A stretch of DNA of 64,000 nt, from the NCBI GenBank assembly GCA_031550085.1, contig JAVBOY010000056.1, positions 1 through 64,000 of the forward strand, read 5' to 3'. The translations under genes and the position numbers were made by a program. Below are positions 33,982 through 43,072 of this stretch, one piece after another (the stretch's first letter is position 1; each line of letters begins with the position of its first letter). The notes beneath the pieces are model-generated. The model was not told where the DNA came from and did not search any database. It worked only from the letters and a program-made list of their open reading frames with translations. This DNA comes from UBA4417 sp031550085. GTDB taxonomy: Bacteria > Bacteroidota > Bacteroidia > Bacteroidales > UBA4417.

Positions 33982-36900
33982 ATGAATATTTCATCTTTAT
34001 CTATTAACCGGCCGGTATTGGCAACCGTAATTTCTTTATTAATTGTACTTTTTGGTGCTATTGGATTTTTCTTTTTAAGTATTCGCGAATACCCCAACGT
34101 GGATCCGCCCATTGTGTCGGTGACTACCACCTATGTGGGAGCCAATGCTGATGTAATTGAGTCGCAAATTACCGAGCCGCTCGAGGAGTCTATCAACGGA
34201 ATTGCCGGAATCCGTTCACTTACCTCTACTAGCAGCGACGGACGCAGCAATATTACCGTTGAATTTGAATTAGGTGTGGATATGGAAGCTGCCGCCAACG
34301 ATGTGCGCGACCGGGTTTCACGGGCCATTCGACGCTTGCCGTCTGATGCTGATCCGCCTACCGTTACTAAAAGCGATGCCGATGCCAATCCCATCATGAA
34401 TTATACCATTCAAAGTGATTCGCGTGATTTGATGGCTTTGTCGGACTACGCCAACAACGTGTTTAAAGAGCGGTTGCAAACGATTAATGGGGTGAGTTCC
34501 GTTCAAATTTGGGGAGAAAAAAAATATTCGATCAAATTGTTGCTCGATCCGGCAAAATTGACCGCTTACCGGCTTTCACCCGGCGATGTACAAACAGCCG
34601 TAACCCGCGAAAATATCGAACTTCCTTCGGGTCGTATTGAGGGGTACGGAACTGAACTGACCATCCGGACGTCGGGCCGCCTGAATACGCCAGAGCAATT
34701 CAACGAATTGATTATCAAGGAAGAAGGAGAAAATGTAATTCGCCTCAAGGACATTGGGGAAGCTCAAATGCTTCCTGAAAACGAACGTTCTATTATGCGG
34801 GGTAACAACGGCGTGCCGGCCTGTGCTATTTCAATCACGCCGCAGCCCGGCGCAAACCAGATCGCCATTGCCGACGAAGTTTACAAACGTATTGCGCAAA
34901 TCGAAAAAGAACTTCCCGATGATATCAAGGTGACCTTGTCATGGGATACTACCTATGGCATCCGCAAAGCGATTAAAGAAGTGGAGGAAACCATTTTTAT
35001 TGCTTTTGCCCTGGTTTTGATGGTGATTTTTATGTTTTTGCGAAGCTGGCGCACGACTTTTATTCCCATTATTGCCATTCCTATTTCGCTTATCAGCGGG
35101 TTTTTTATCATGTTTTTGGCTGGTTTTTCCATCAACATCCTGACGTTATTGGGAATTGTATTAGCCACCGGGTTGGTGGTTGACGATGCCATTGTGGTCT
35201 TGGAAAACATTTACCACAAAATTGAAAACGGCATGGATCCGATGGAAGCCGGGCACAAAGGCTCCAAAGAGATTATTTTTGCGATTTTGTCGACTACCGT
35301 TACTTTGGCTGCGGTATTTCTTCCGATCATCTTTTTGCAGGGAACCACCGGGCGTTTGTTCCGCGAATTTGGCGTGGTCGTGGCAGGGACCGTTTTGGTT
35401 TCGGCTTTGGTCTCGCTGACGCTCACACCCATGATGAGTTCCAGAATGCTTCGTAAAGTAGAAAAACACAATAAACTTTTTACGGTCAGCGAGCAGTTGC
35501 TGAACAATCTGATAGCTTCATACCACCATTCGTTGCAGCGCTTTATCAAATACCGCTGGATTGCGGTGCTGATCTTTTTTATATCGCTAGGCATGATTTT
35601 GTTTTTCGGATCGAAATTGCCCTCAGAGCTGGCGCCTATGGAAGATAAAGGACGTTTGCAAATCCAGGTAACGGCTCCCGAAGGCACGTCGTTCGAGTTG
35701 ATGGATAAATTTATGCTGCAGGTCATGGAAATTGTAGACACCATTCGCGAAAAAGAAAATATGATGGTGCTTACGTCCCCGGGATTTTCGAATATCAACA
35801 GTGGGTTTGCCCGTCTTTCGTTTGTGGATGCATCCGAACGTACGCGCTCGCAACAAGAGATTGCCGACGAGGTCCAAAAAGCCCTTCGCCCGTATACGTT
35901 TGCCCGCACATTTATCATCCAGGAACAAACCATTAGCAGTAGCGGCGGAATGCCGGTACGTTTTGTGATTCAGGCGCCCGATTTGGAAAAATTGAAACAA
36001 ATCTTGCCAGATTTTATGGATAAAGCCCAGGCAAGCAGCAAATTTCAGGCAGTGGATTTAAACCTGAAATTCAACAAGCCGGAACTCCAACTTGAAATTG
36101 ACCGCGACCGGGCACGAACCTTGGGGGTAAACGTACGCGACATTGCCGAAAACCTGCAATTGCTTTTCAGCGGACAGCGTTACGGCTATTTTATTATGAA
36201 CAGCAAGCAATATCAGGTGATTGGCCAGGCTACCCGCGAGAACCGTGACAAACCCCTGGATTTAAGCTCTATCTTTGTCCGCAATAAGAACGGCGATTTG
36301 ATTCAAATGGATAACTTGGTCACGTTTAAAACCTCGAGCAATCCGCCGCAATTGTACCGTTACAACCGGTATGTGGCGGCAACTATTTCGGCAAATCCGG
36401 CCACCGGCGTAACCTTGGGGCAAGGAATCGATGAAATGCGCCGCATCGCTAAAGAAACACTCAATTCCGATTACACCACAGCCTTGGCGGGCGCTTCCAA
36501 AGAATACGAAGATTCGTCCAGCAACATTGCCTTTGCCTTTTTATTGGCATTGCTTTTAATTTATCTGATTTTGGCCGCCCAGTTTGAAAGCTACCGCGAT
36601 CCGCTCATTATTATGTTTACCGTACCGTTGGCGTTGGCAGGAGCCGCTTTCTCACTTTGGTTATTTGGGCATACGCTCAATATTTTCTCACAAATCGGCG
36701 CCATTGTGCTAATCGGGATTGTAACCAAAAACGGGATTCTAATTGTCGAGTTTGCCAACCAACTTAAAGCAGAAGGATTTTCGCTTAAGGAAGCAGTTGT
36801 AAATGCAGCCTCACGCCGCTTGCGTCCTATTTTGATGACCAGTTTGGCTACGGCATTGGGCGCTTTGCCCATCGCATTGGCTTTTGGAGCTTCGAGTACC

Positions 36901-37047
36901 AGCCGCATCCCAATGGGAATTACCATTATCGGCGGATTGATTTTTTCGTTGATACTTACCCTGTATGTGATTCCGGCGTTTTATACTTTTATTTCGGCAA
37001 AGAAAACTAAACGCAGCCCCTTGCCAAATGAGCCCATCGAATTATAA
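33982..37047 (+). CDS. RND-family efflux pump, inner-membrane subunit
   Basis: The 1,021-residue protein is an AcrB/MexB-type hydrophobe/amphiphile exporter. The N-terminal helix is followed by REYPNVDPPIVSVTTTY and GADADVIE-like GANADVIESQI. GLVVDDAIVVLENI in the fourth helix carries the proton-relay pair Asp401-Asp402, and the second half repeats the fold (LYLILAAQFES-like region, GIVTKNGILIVEF). It should expel drugs or envelope toxins using the proton gradient. The membrane-fusion and outer-membrane channel genes that usually accompany it are absent on both sides. Its last 6 bp overlap the convergent DUF502-like gene. Confidence 0.95.
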   Translation: MNISSLSINRPVLATVISLLIVLFGAIGFFFLSIREYPNVDPPIVSVTTTYVGANADVIESQITEPLEESINGIAGIRSLTSTSSDGRSNITVEFELGVDMEAAANDVRDRVSRAIRRLPSDADPPTVTKSDADANPIMNYTIQSDSRDLMALSDYANNVFKERLQTINGVSSVQIWGEKKYSIKLLLDPAKLTAYRLSPGDVQTAVTRENIELPSGRIEGYGTELTIRTSGRLNTPEQFNELIIKEEGENVIRLKDIGEAQMLPENERSIMRGNNGVPACAISITPQPGANQIAIADEVYKRIAQIEKELPDDIKVTLSWDTTYGIRKAIKEVEETIFIAFALVLMVIFMFLRSWRTTFIPIIAIPISLISGFFIMFLAGFSINILTLLGIVLATGLVVDDAIVVLENIYHKIENGMDPMEAGHKGSKEIIFAILSTTVTLAAVFLPIIFLQGTTGRLFREFGVVVAGTVLVSALVSLTLTPMMSSRMLRKVEKHNKLFTVSEQLLNNLIASYHHSLQRFIKYRWIAVLIFFISLGMILFFGSKLPSELAPMEDKGRLQIQVTAPEGTSFELMDKFMLQVMEIVDTIREKENMMVLTSPGFSNINSGFARLSFVDASERTRSQQEIADEVQKALRPYTFARTFIIQEQTISSSGGMPVRFVIQAPDLEKLKQILPDFMDKAQASSKFQAVDLNLKFNKPELQLEIDRDRARTLGVNVRDIAENLQLLFSGQRYGYFIMNSKQYQVIGQATRENRDKPLDLSSIFVRNKNGDLIQMDNLVTFKTSSNPPQLYRYNRYVAATISANPATGVTLGQGIDEMRRIAKETLNSDYTTALAGASKEYEDSSSNIAFAFLLALLLIYLILAAQFESYRDPLIIMFTVPLALAGAAFSLWLFGHTLNIFSQIGAIVLIGIVTKNGILIVEFANQLKAEGFSLKEAVVNAASRRLRPILMTSLATALGALPIALAFGASSTSRIPMGITIIGGLIFSLILTLYVIPAFYTFISAKKTKRSPLPNEPIEL

Positions 37048-37617
37048 TTCTTCGGCAAAATGCGCCAGATTGCTGCCGTACATTTTGATGCGTTGCGAAA
37101 AATCAAAGTAAGAAATGTCCAGCAGTTTTACGGATTCTTTGGGTACCACCCGGAGTTCTCCTCCGTGGATGCTCGTATCGCAAATAACGATGGTATAGTA
37201 GTTTTCGCTTTGGTCGGTAATGTATCCCAAGGCATACCGCTCCTCTTCTTTAAGTAAAGCCGGCAAATAATTATCCGGATCGGGTTTTTTTGTCTGGTTT
37301 TTATCGAACAAAGATTTTAGTTCGTTGTATACCGGAATTTTTCGAAGAATGCTGCTCTCAATGGCTTTGATTTTTTTGGAAACATAGGCTGATTTCAACA
37401 ATAGCCCTGCTAAAAGCCCGACCAGTAACAAAACTACAAGGGAAATCAAAAAAATATCGAAGACACCCACCAGCCGCTGTATATGAAGTTTGTCTTTGAT
37501 CTGATGAATCAAGGGATTCAGTACATGCAATACTTTTTCGATCACCATAAAACAAACGACCAAAGGGAATAACAACCTTACATAGCCGTCGAGAATAAAA
37601 TTGAATAGTTTTTTCAT
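37042..37617 (-). CDS. DUF502-like membrane protein
   Basis: The 191-residue protein has two membrane helices (about 9-30 and 52-73) and a soluble C-terminal part. The segments RKIPVYNELKSLFD and CDTSIHGGELRVVPKESVKL resemble the DUF502 family, in which a similar pair of motifs follows the second helix. Function is unknown; some relatives are tied to membrane organisation. The gene overlaps the end of the RND gene by 6 bp in a convergent arrangement. Confidence 0.75.
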   Translation of the reverse strand: MKKLFNFILDGYVRLLFPLVVCFMVIEKVLHVLNPLIHQIKDKLHIQRLVGVFDIFLISLVVLLLVGLLAGLLLKSAYVSKKIKAIESSILRKIPVYNELKSLFDKNQTKKPDPDNYLPALLKEEERYALGYITDQSENYYTIVICDTSIHGGELRVVPKESVKLLDISYFDFSQRIKMYGSNLAHFAEEL

Positions 37618-37788
37618 CGCTTCTGTTGCTGTTTACGATTTAACAAGTTTGTGCGGTACAAGTTCATTTTCTATATCTCGCCCATGAATTGTTTGTTCGA
37701 GTCATTGGATAGCTGAATTTCAATTTTATTTTGTTGATTTTCAGATAATTTGGATTGATTATTTTTCTAAAAAAAATGATCGGATTGT

Positions 37789-37818
37789 TTTGTATTTCTC
37801 GAACATTTTATACTTTTG
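37789..37818 (+). promoter_or_regulatory. Promoter of feoAB
   Basis: TTTG (37789-37792), an 18-bp spacer and TACTTTTG (37811-37818) match the Bacteroidota TTTG/TAnnTTTG promoter well. The expected start site, about 37825, lies downstream of an in-frame TTG at 37755, so it supports GTG 37848 as the true start. Confidence 0.7.
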
Positions 37819-37847
37819 TTTTTTTATTTAGACTGAATAAAAATACT

Positions 37848-40367
37848 GTGACATTACGTGATATCAATCTAGGCGAAAAAGCAATTATAACGAAGATTCG
37901 CGGGCGCGGCGCCTTTCGCAAGCGCATTACCGAAATGGGCTTTGTTTTGGGGAAAGAAGTAACCGTACTGAAAAAAGCTCCGCTTCAAGATCCGGTGGAA
38001 TACTCGATTTTAGGCTACAATGTACTCCTTCGCAACAGCGAAGCGGAGTTGATTGAGGTGGAGGAAGTATCGGAAGCTAATTTATTTCCTCAAAATTACG
38101 CAGCCGAAACTTTTGAAATTGATACGGAACAAGCAGTCCCGATCGCTTCCGGAAAGGTGATTTATGTTGCCTTGGTGGGAAATCCCAATTCCGGGAAAAC
38201 GACGCTGTTCAATTATGCATCAGGAAGCCACGAACGGGTGGGAAACTACGGTGGAGTGACCGTAGATGCCCACGAAGCCCGCTTCCGTTTAAAAGATTAC
38301 GAATTCCGGATTACCGATTTACCCGGTACCTATTCCATTACGGCTTACACGCCCGAAGAATTGTTTGTACGCGATTTTATCTGCGATGCCATGCCCGATG
38401 TGGTGGTCAATGTACTGGATGCTTCCAATCTGGAACGCAACTTGTATTTAACCACCCAGTTGATTGATATGGACATCCAGGTGGTGGCTGCCTTGAACAT
38501 GTTCGACGAGCTGGAAAACCGTGGTGACAAACTCAATTATGCCCATTTGGGGAATATGCTGGGGATTCCCTTTGTGCCTACGGTTGCTTCGAGAGGCAAA
38601 GGGGTGAACGAGCTTTTTTTGAAACTGATCGAAGTGTATGAAAACCGGGACAAAACAGCACGGCACATTCACATCAATTACGGTGAATCGATAGAAGCCG
38701 GCATTTCGGCCATTCAAAAAGAAATCCGCCAACCCGAAAACGTGCAATATTTGCATAAAATCTCTTCACGCTATTTGGCTTTGAAATTGCTGGAAAAAGA
38801 TTCCTGGTCAAATACATACATCGAAAACTTTGCAAATACCAAAGCTATAGAAGAAACGGTTCAAACACAGATCAAGCGTGTGGAAACCGAGCACCACAAA
38901 AAGGAAGATACCGAAACGGTGATTGCTGATGCCAAATACGGCTTTATTGCCGGCGCTTTGGAAGAAACGCTGAAGGAAAACAAGCACCGCCCCCAAAGCA
39001 GGAGCCGGATGATCGATCATGTATTCACGCACCGTTTTTTAGGGATTCCGATTTTTATCTTTTTCATGTGGCTCACATTTTTTGCCACCTTCAAATTGGG
39101 CGCTTATCCCATGGAATGGATCGAGATGCTGGTTGACCGCCTTTCGTCTGCCGTAACCGAATGGATGCCCGACGGAATGTTGAAAGATTTGCTGGTCGAC
39201 GGGATCATTGCCGGCGTGGGCGGTGTGATTGTCTTTTTACCGAATATTGTTTTTCTGTATCTTTTTATTTCGTTGATGGAAGATACGGGCTATATGGCGC
39301 GGGCTGTGTTTATCATGGACAAGGTAATGCACAAAATAGGCCTTCACGGCAAATCCTTTATTCCGTTATTGATGGGCTTCGGCTGCAATGTGCCGGCTGT
39401 GCTTTCCACACGGATCATCGAAAGCCGCCGCGACCGCCTGGTCACCATGCTGATTAATCCGTTTATGAGTTGCAGCGCCCGTTTGCCCGTTTATGTGTTG
39501 TTGATTACGGCCTTCTTCCCGCGTCATCAAGGATCGTGGTTGTTTTTAATGTATCTGATCGGCATTGCCATTGCTGTGCTTTCCGCTTTGTTGTTTCGCA
39601 AAACCTTGTTTCGCAAAAAAGATGTTCCTTTTGTGATGGAACTTCCGCCTTACCGCATTCCGACCTTGCGCAGTGTCGGTAAACATGTGTGGAACCGTTC
39701 GGGGCAATATTTGCGCAAAATCGGCGGCGTCATCCTGATTGCTTCCATCATCATTTGGTTTTTGGGCTATTTCCCCAGAAACAGGGAGAACCACGAAAAA
39801 TACGAAGCGCAAATAACCCAGATAAACCGCTCGTTCGAGCAAAAGATGGCTTCGGATTCCTTGTCGCAATCCGGCATCGTAAAACTGGAAGAAGAACACA
39901 ACCACCAATTGGCCGATGTGGAAACAGCTGCTCATGCCGAAAATCAGGCAAACTCGTACATTGGGAGGATCGGGAAAACCATTGAACCTTTGATGCGCCC
40001 GCTCGGATTTGATTGGAGAATGTGTATCGCCATCCTTACGGGAGTTTCGGCAAAAGAAGTGGTAGTCGGCACTTTGGGAGTTTTATACCAAAGCGATCGT
40101 AACGAGAACGGAGATCATTCGTTGGTTTCCAAATTGCAGCATCAAGTTCATACAGATGGGCCTAATATCGGCACACCGACATTTACCCCCCTGATTGCGT
40201 TTACGTTTATGCTGTTTATCCTGGTGTATTTTCCGTGTATCGGTGTGGTTTCGGCAATCAGCCGCGAATCGGGAAGCTGGAAATGGGCCGCTTTTACGGT
40301 AATTTACACCACCGGGTTGGCCTATTTGTTATCTTTGGCTGTTTTTCAAATAGGAAGCGCTTTCTGA
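37848..40367 (+). CDS. feoB: FeoA-FeoB fusion, ferrous iron transporter
   Basis: FeoB takes up Fe(II) across the inner membrane. From GTG 37848 the product has 839 residues. The N-terminal 1-75 is a FeoA SH3-like domain (LRDINLGEKAIITKI, KRITEMGFVLGKEV). The G domain has G1 GNPNSGKT (111-118), the G2 region GNYGGVTVD (132-140), G3 DLPG (157-160) and G4 NMFD (217-220). The membrane part has two Gate domains with GCNVPAV and FMSCSARLPVY. The fusion form is common in Bacteroidota. Two small genes follow at 23-bp intervals and probably belong to the same iron operon. Anaerobic growth fits Fe(II) uptake. Confidence 0.96.
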   Translation: MTLRDINLGEKAIITKIRGRGAFRKRITEMGFVLGKEVTVLKKAPLQDPVEYSILGYNVLLRNSEAELIEVEEVSEANLFPQNYAAETFEIDTEQAVPIASGKVIYVALVGNPNSGKTTLFNYASGSHERVGNYGGVTVDAHEARFRLKDYEFRITDLPGTYSITAYTPEELFVRDFICDAMPDVVVNVLDASNLERNLYLTTQLIDMDIQVVAALNMFDELENRGDKLNYAHLGNMLGIPFVPTVASRGKGVNELFLKLIEVYENRDKTARHIHINYGESIEAGISAIQKEIRQPENVQYLHKISSRYLALKLLEKDSWSNTYIENFANTKAIEETVQTQIKRVETEHHKKEDTETVIADAKYGFIAGALEETLKENKHRPQSRSRMIDHVFTHRFLGIPIFIFFMWLTFFATFKLGAYPMEWIEMLVDRLSSAVTEWMPDGMLKDLLVDGIIAGVGGVIVFLPNIVFLYLFISLMEDTGYMARAVFIMDKVMHKIGLHGKSFIPLLMGFGCNVPAVLSTRIIESRRDRLVTMLINPFMSCSARLPVYVLLITAFFPRHQGSWLFLMYLIGIAIAVLSALLFRKTLFRKKDVPFVMELPPYRIPTLRSVGKHVWNRSGQYLRKIGGVILIASIIIWFLGYFPRNRENHEKYEAQITQINRSFEQKMASDSLSQSGIVKLEEEHNHQLADVETAAHAENQANSYIGRIGKTIEPLMRPLGFDWRMCIAILTGVSAKEVVVGTLGVLYQSDRNENGDHSLVSKLQHQVHTDGPNIGTPTFTPLIAFTFMLFILVYFPCIGVVSAISRESGSWKWAAFTVIYTTGLAYLLSLAVFQIGSAF

Positions 40368-40390
40368 TATCGATTTTTTTAAACAGGATC

Positions 40391-41101
40391 ATGGATAAAT
40401 TTCTTACTTATACGGCTGAACATAAAACCCTGGTATTCTATGTGTTGCTTTTGGTCGCTGCCTTTTTGGCCTATATTCCCTTAATCGGGAAATATTTCAG
40501 GACCATCAATACCTTGATTCATGAAACGGGCCATTCGCTGGTAACCGTTTTGTTGAGCGGCGAGGTAATTTCCGTGAATTTGTACCCCGATACTTCTGGA
40601 ACCACGGTAACAAAAACCAAAAACAAATTTTCGCAAGCCCTGATCCTGTTTTCGGGATATGTGTTTTCGGCCCTTGCGGGGTTTGTTTTTATGTATTTGA
40701 TTGCCAAAGAACGCTATCTCTTTGTTTTAGTCGCCATCACTTCCATTGCCATGCTGCTGGTCGTTTTTTCTATCCGGAATGCATACGGACTGTTTTGGGC
40801 AATTACTTTTTTGATCATCAATTTTTTATTGATTTACTTTAACAATACCCAGGCCATTGCCTTGGTCAGCACATTTTACACCTTGGTGATCGTGACCGAT
40901 TCGGTGATTTCGGCAATTGTTTTACTGGTATTGAGTTTTAAAGATAAAAACAAAGCCGGCGATGCAACAGGACTGCAAAAGCTAACGGGGATTCCGGCGG
41001 CTGTTTGGGCGGTTATTTTTTTAGCTGTTGTCGTTTTTGTGAACTTTTTTGTAGTTGTTTGGTTTTTTCCACCGGTCGCCAATTTGTTTGCCAGCCTTTA
41101 A
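40391..41101 (+). CDS. M50-like (M50B) membrane metallopeptidase
   Basis: The 236-residue protein begins at ATG 40391, after the end of feoAB; longer in-frame starts lie inside feoAB. HETGH (residues 44-48) gives the zinc-binding HExxH with His44, Glu45 and His48, next to several membrane helices. It fits the M50B-like family, some members of which cut membrane proteins. The third metal ligand is not obvious, so activity is not certain. It lies exactly 23 bp from each iron-transport neighbour, so a role linked to FeoB is possible, by context only. Confidence 0.8.
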   Translation: MDKFLTYTAEHKTLVFYVLLLVAAFLAYIPLIGKYFRTINTLIHETGHSLVTVLLSGEVISVNLYPDTSGTTVTKTKNKFSQALILFSGYVFSALAGFVFMYLIAKERYLFVLVAITSIAMLLVVFSIRNAYGLFWAITFLIINFLLIYFNNTQAIALVSTFYTLVIVTDSVISAIVLLVLSFKDKNKAGDATGLQKLTGIPAAVWAVIFLAVVVFVNFFVVVWFFPPVANLFASL

Positions 41102-41124
41102 TTCCCGTTTTAGAAATAAAAACA

Positions 41125-41316
41125 ATGAACCTCATTATTCAACATCTGATCACGTATGTTCTGGTAGCAATCGCTTTTGGCTACACGGCAGTTCATTTGT
41201 TTCAGATTCTATTCCCGAAACGTAAAAATACCCCGGCATGCGGAACTACACATTGTGCAGGTTGTGATGCCGTAGAGTTGCGAAAATCGTTGTATTCGCT
41301 TAAGAAAAAAGGCTAA
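41125..41316 (+). CDS. FeoB-associated Cys-rich membrane peptide
   Basis: This 63-residue peptide has one membrane helix (about 3-28, NLIIQHLITYVLVAIAFGYT) and a cytoplasmic tail with CGTTHCAGC (three cysteines and a histidine), then basic residues to the end. This matches the FeoB-associated Cys-rich membrane protein family, often found right after feoB and thought to bind or pass on iron. Start 41125 is the first ATG after the M50-like gene; longer frames overlap that gene. It closes the feoAB-M50-peptide unit. Confidence 0.82.
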   Translation: MNLIIQHLITYVLVAIAFGYTAVHLFQILFPKRKNTPACGTTHCAGCDAVELRKSLYSLKKKG

Positions 41317-41349
41317 GAATCAGAGTTCGCTATAAAATCTCCTTAGGAT

Positions 41350-41510
41350 CAATGCCGAAGGCATTGTATATTTATAGAAACGGTATGGATGGCAGGTACG
41401 ACCCCTCTCTCGGGGGCGAATATTTTTTTGCATTCTTTTCTATAAACATTTGAATCCTTCGGATTCTGCATTACCTCAATCTCAATGAGATTGCATGTTT
41501 ATAGAATTTA
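41350..41510. repeat. Palindromic repeat element with TTTATAGAA arms
   Basis: TTTCTATAAACAT (41437-41449) and ATGTTTATAGAA (41495-41506) form an inverted pair around two small hairpins, GAATCCTTCGGATTC (41452-41466) and CAATCTCAATGAGATTG (41477-41493). A further copy of the pieces (ATGCCGAAGGCAT at 41352-41364, TTTATAGAAA at 41371-41380) lies to the left. It looks like a non-coding REP- or MITE-type element. Confidence 0.65.
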
Positions 41511-41592
41511 TTTCGGTTTTTATCATACGCCCCCCGTACGGCTCGAATGCGGTTTTTGTGTATTTTGAGTTTGAAATGCGAAAGCTACCCGC

Positions 41593-42819
41593 TTACATTT
41601 TGGGGGGATTCAATAATAAACATTGTTTTTTTAGGATCGAATCGAAAGCAGGCTTGTTTTTTTTCTCAATCGGATCGGCATTGGGAGAAATCATCGATAA
41701 CGGATCAATGGCAACTCCGTTTTTGTAAACCCGGAAATCCAAATGCGGACCGGTGGAAAGCCCGGTGCTGCCCACATAACCGATCACCTGCCCTTGCTCT
41801 ACCCTGGCTCCGGAACGGATGCCCTTGCCGTATCCCGACAGATGCATGTAACTGGTTGTGTATGAATTACTGTGCTGAATGGTGACCAAGTTACCGGCTC
41901 CGCCCGAATACCCGCATTTTTTCACAATGCCGTTGCCGATGGAATGAACTGGCGTGCCTTTGGGTGCGGCATAATCAACGCCATGATGAGGGCGACGGAT
42001 GCGTAACACCGGATGCAGGCGGCTGTTTGAAAATTTGGAAGAAATGCGGCTGAATTTTAAGGGCGCTTTCAGAAAAGCTTTGCGCAGATTGTTCCCGCTT
42101 AAATCAAAATAGCCGTTGGCGTCGTTTTGGTCGAAATTGATGGCATAATAGTCTTTTCCCGAATGGGTAAGGAGCGCTGAATGGATTTTCCCCATGCCGA
42201 CTGCTTTCCCGTTGACCGACAATTTTTCGTAAACGATCCGGAAAGCATCTCCTTTTTGAAGGGCATAAAAATCAATCGTCCACTGGTAAATATTAGCCAG
42301 CCCCAACACCAGGTTGATGTCGCCTTTTGCATCTTCGATGGCATTCCAGAGCGATGATTGGATGGTTCCTGAAACCGTCGACGTTTCGTGCTTGACCTCG
42401 TGTGAAGCCCCATAGATATGCAGCGAATCGCCGAAATCGAAAACTGCATAGCTGGTGTCGTTTATTTCGTAGATAAAATACGACAATGTTTTGAGCGAAT
42501 CGTTCAAGCACATGGCCGTATAATTGTTCCCGGCACGTATTTTGCGCATGTCGATGACGCCCCGGCTTTTTTCGCCTACTTCGATCAATTGTTCGTGGTT
42601 TACCTCAAAACTGCCGATAATATCCGCCAAAGTTTGCCCGGGTTTTACCACATCGCGCACCATTACCAGCGAATCGGTTACGATACCATATTCAACCATT
42701 GGTAGGGGTGGGGGAACAACTTTTTTGGAGAGAATAAAATCTTTAAAAAGAACCGATGCAACAAAAATAAGGATTGCAATGACTGCAATCGAAATCCAAA
42801 TCCAAAACTTACGAGGCAT
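41593..42819 (-). CDS. M23-family (LytM-like) peptidoglycan peptidase
   Basis: The 408-residue protein has one N-terminal membrane helix, a long extracytoplasmic region with an OapA/LysM-like part (VVKPGQTLADIIGSF), and a C-terminal M23 domain. HHGVDYAAPKGTPV contains the first zinc motif HxxxD. The second motif reads GPHLDFRV (His359, Asp361), so the second His of the usual HLH is an Asp. From memory this HLD form is common in Bacteroidota M23 proteins, so the enzyme may still be active or may be a regulator. It should act on peptide cross-links in the periplasm. Confidence 0.92.
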   Translation of the reverse strand: MPRKFWIWISIAVIAILIFVASVLFKDFILSKKVVPPPLPMVEYGIVTDSLVMVRDVVKPGQTLADIIGSFEVNHEQLIEVGEKSRGVIDMRKIRAGNNYTAMCLNDSLKTLSYFIYEINDTSYAVFDFGDSLHIYGASHEVKHETSTVSGTIQSSLWNAIEDAKGDINLVLGLANIYQWTIDFYALQKGDAFRIVYEKLSVNGKAVGMGKIHSALLTHSGKDYYAINFDQNDANGYFDLSGNNLRKAFLKAPLKFSRISSKFSNSRLHPVLRIRRPHHGVDYAAPKGTPVHSIGNGIVKKCGYSGGAGNLVTIQHSNSYTTSYMHLSGYGKGIRSGARVEQGQVIGYVGSTGLSTGPHLDFRVYKNGVAIDPLSMISPNADPIEKKNKPAFDSILKKQCLLLNPPKM

Positions 42820-42979
42820 ATTCCTAAAAACTTACGAGGTTGTAATTATTCTTGCAACTGGTTTTGTACGTAGCATCCAAAAAATCATCACTACGTAACT
42901 TGGTTTGTTATGTGCTTTTTCTACCCAAATTTTCCATTATAGGGCATGTCTGTTATTGCTACAAAATGCCCGGCACAAT

Positions 42980-43055
42980 CTCTTTCAGCGGCGTAGCCGC
43001 GATATACCTTTGTAAAAAAAGGATTCCCCTTCCTGAAAAGCAGCGTAGCTGCGAA
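42980..43055. repeat. Paired hairpins of the GCGTAGC type
   Basis: GCGGCGTAGCCGC (42988-43000) and GCAGCGTAGCTGC (43040-43052) are two palindromes in direct orientation, each near a CTTTCA or CTGAAA word. Between them CCTTTGTAAAAAAAGG is a third small dyad. The block lies between the CPBP gene's 3' end and the M23 gene's start, and is probably a REP-like element. Confidence 0.6.
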
Positions 43056-43072
43056 ACCTTTCAAGCAATTCT

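Noticed and set aside
37755..37847. Longer N-terminus for FeoAB
   Set aside because: The added stretch contains the promoter; the mapped elements predict a transcript that starts after it.
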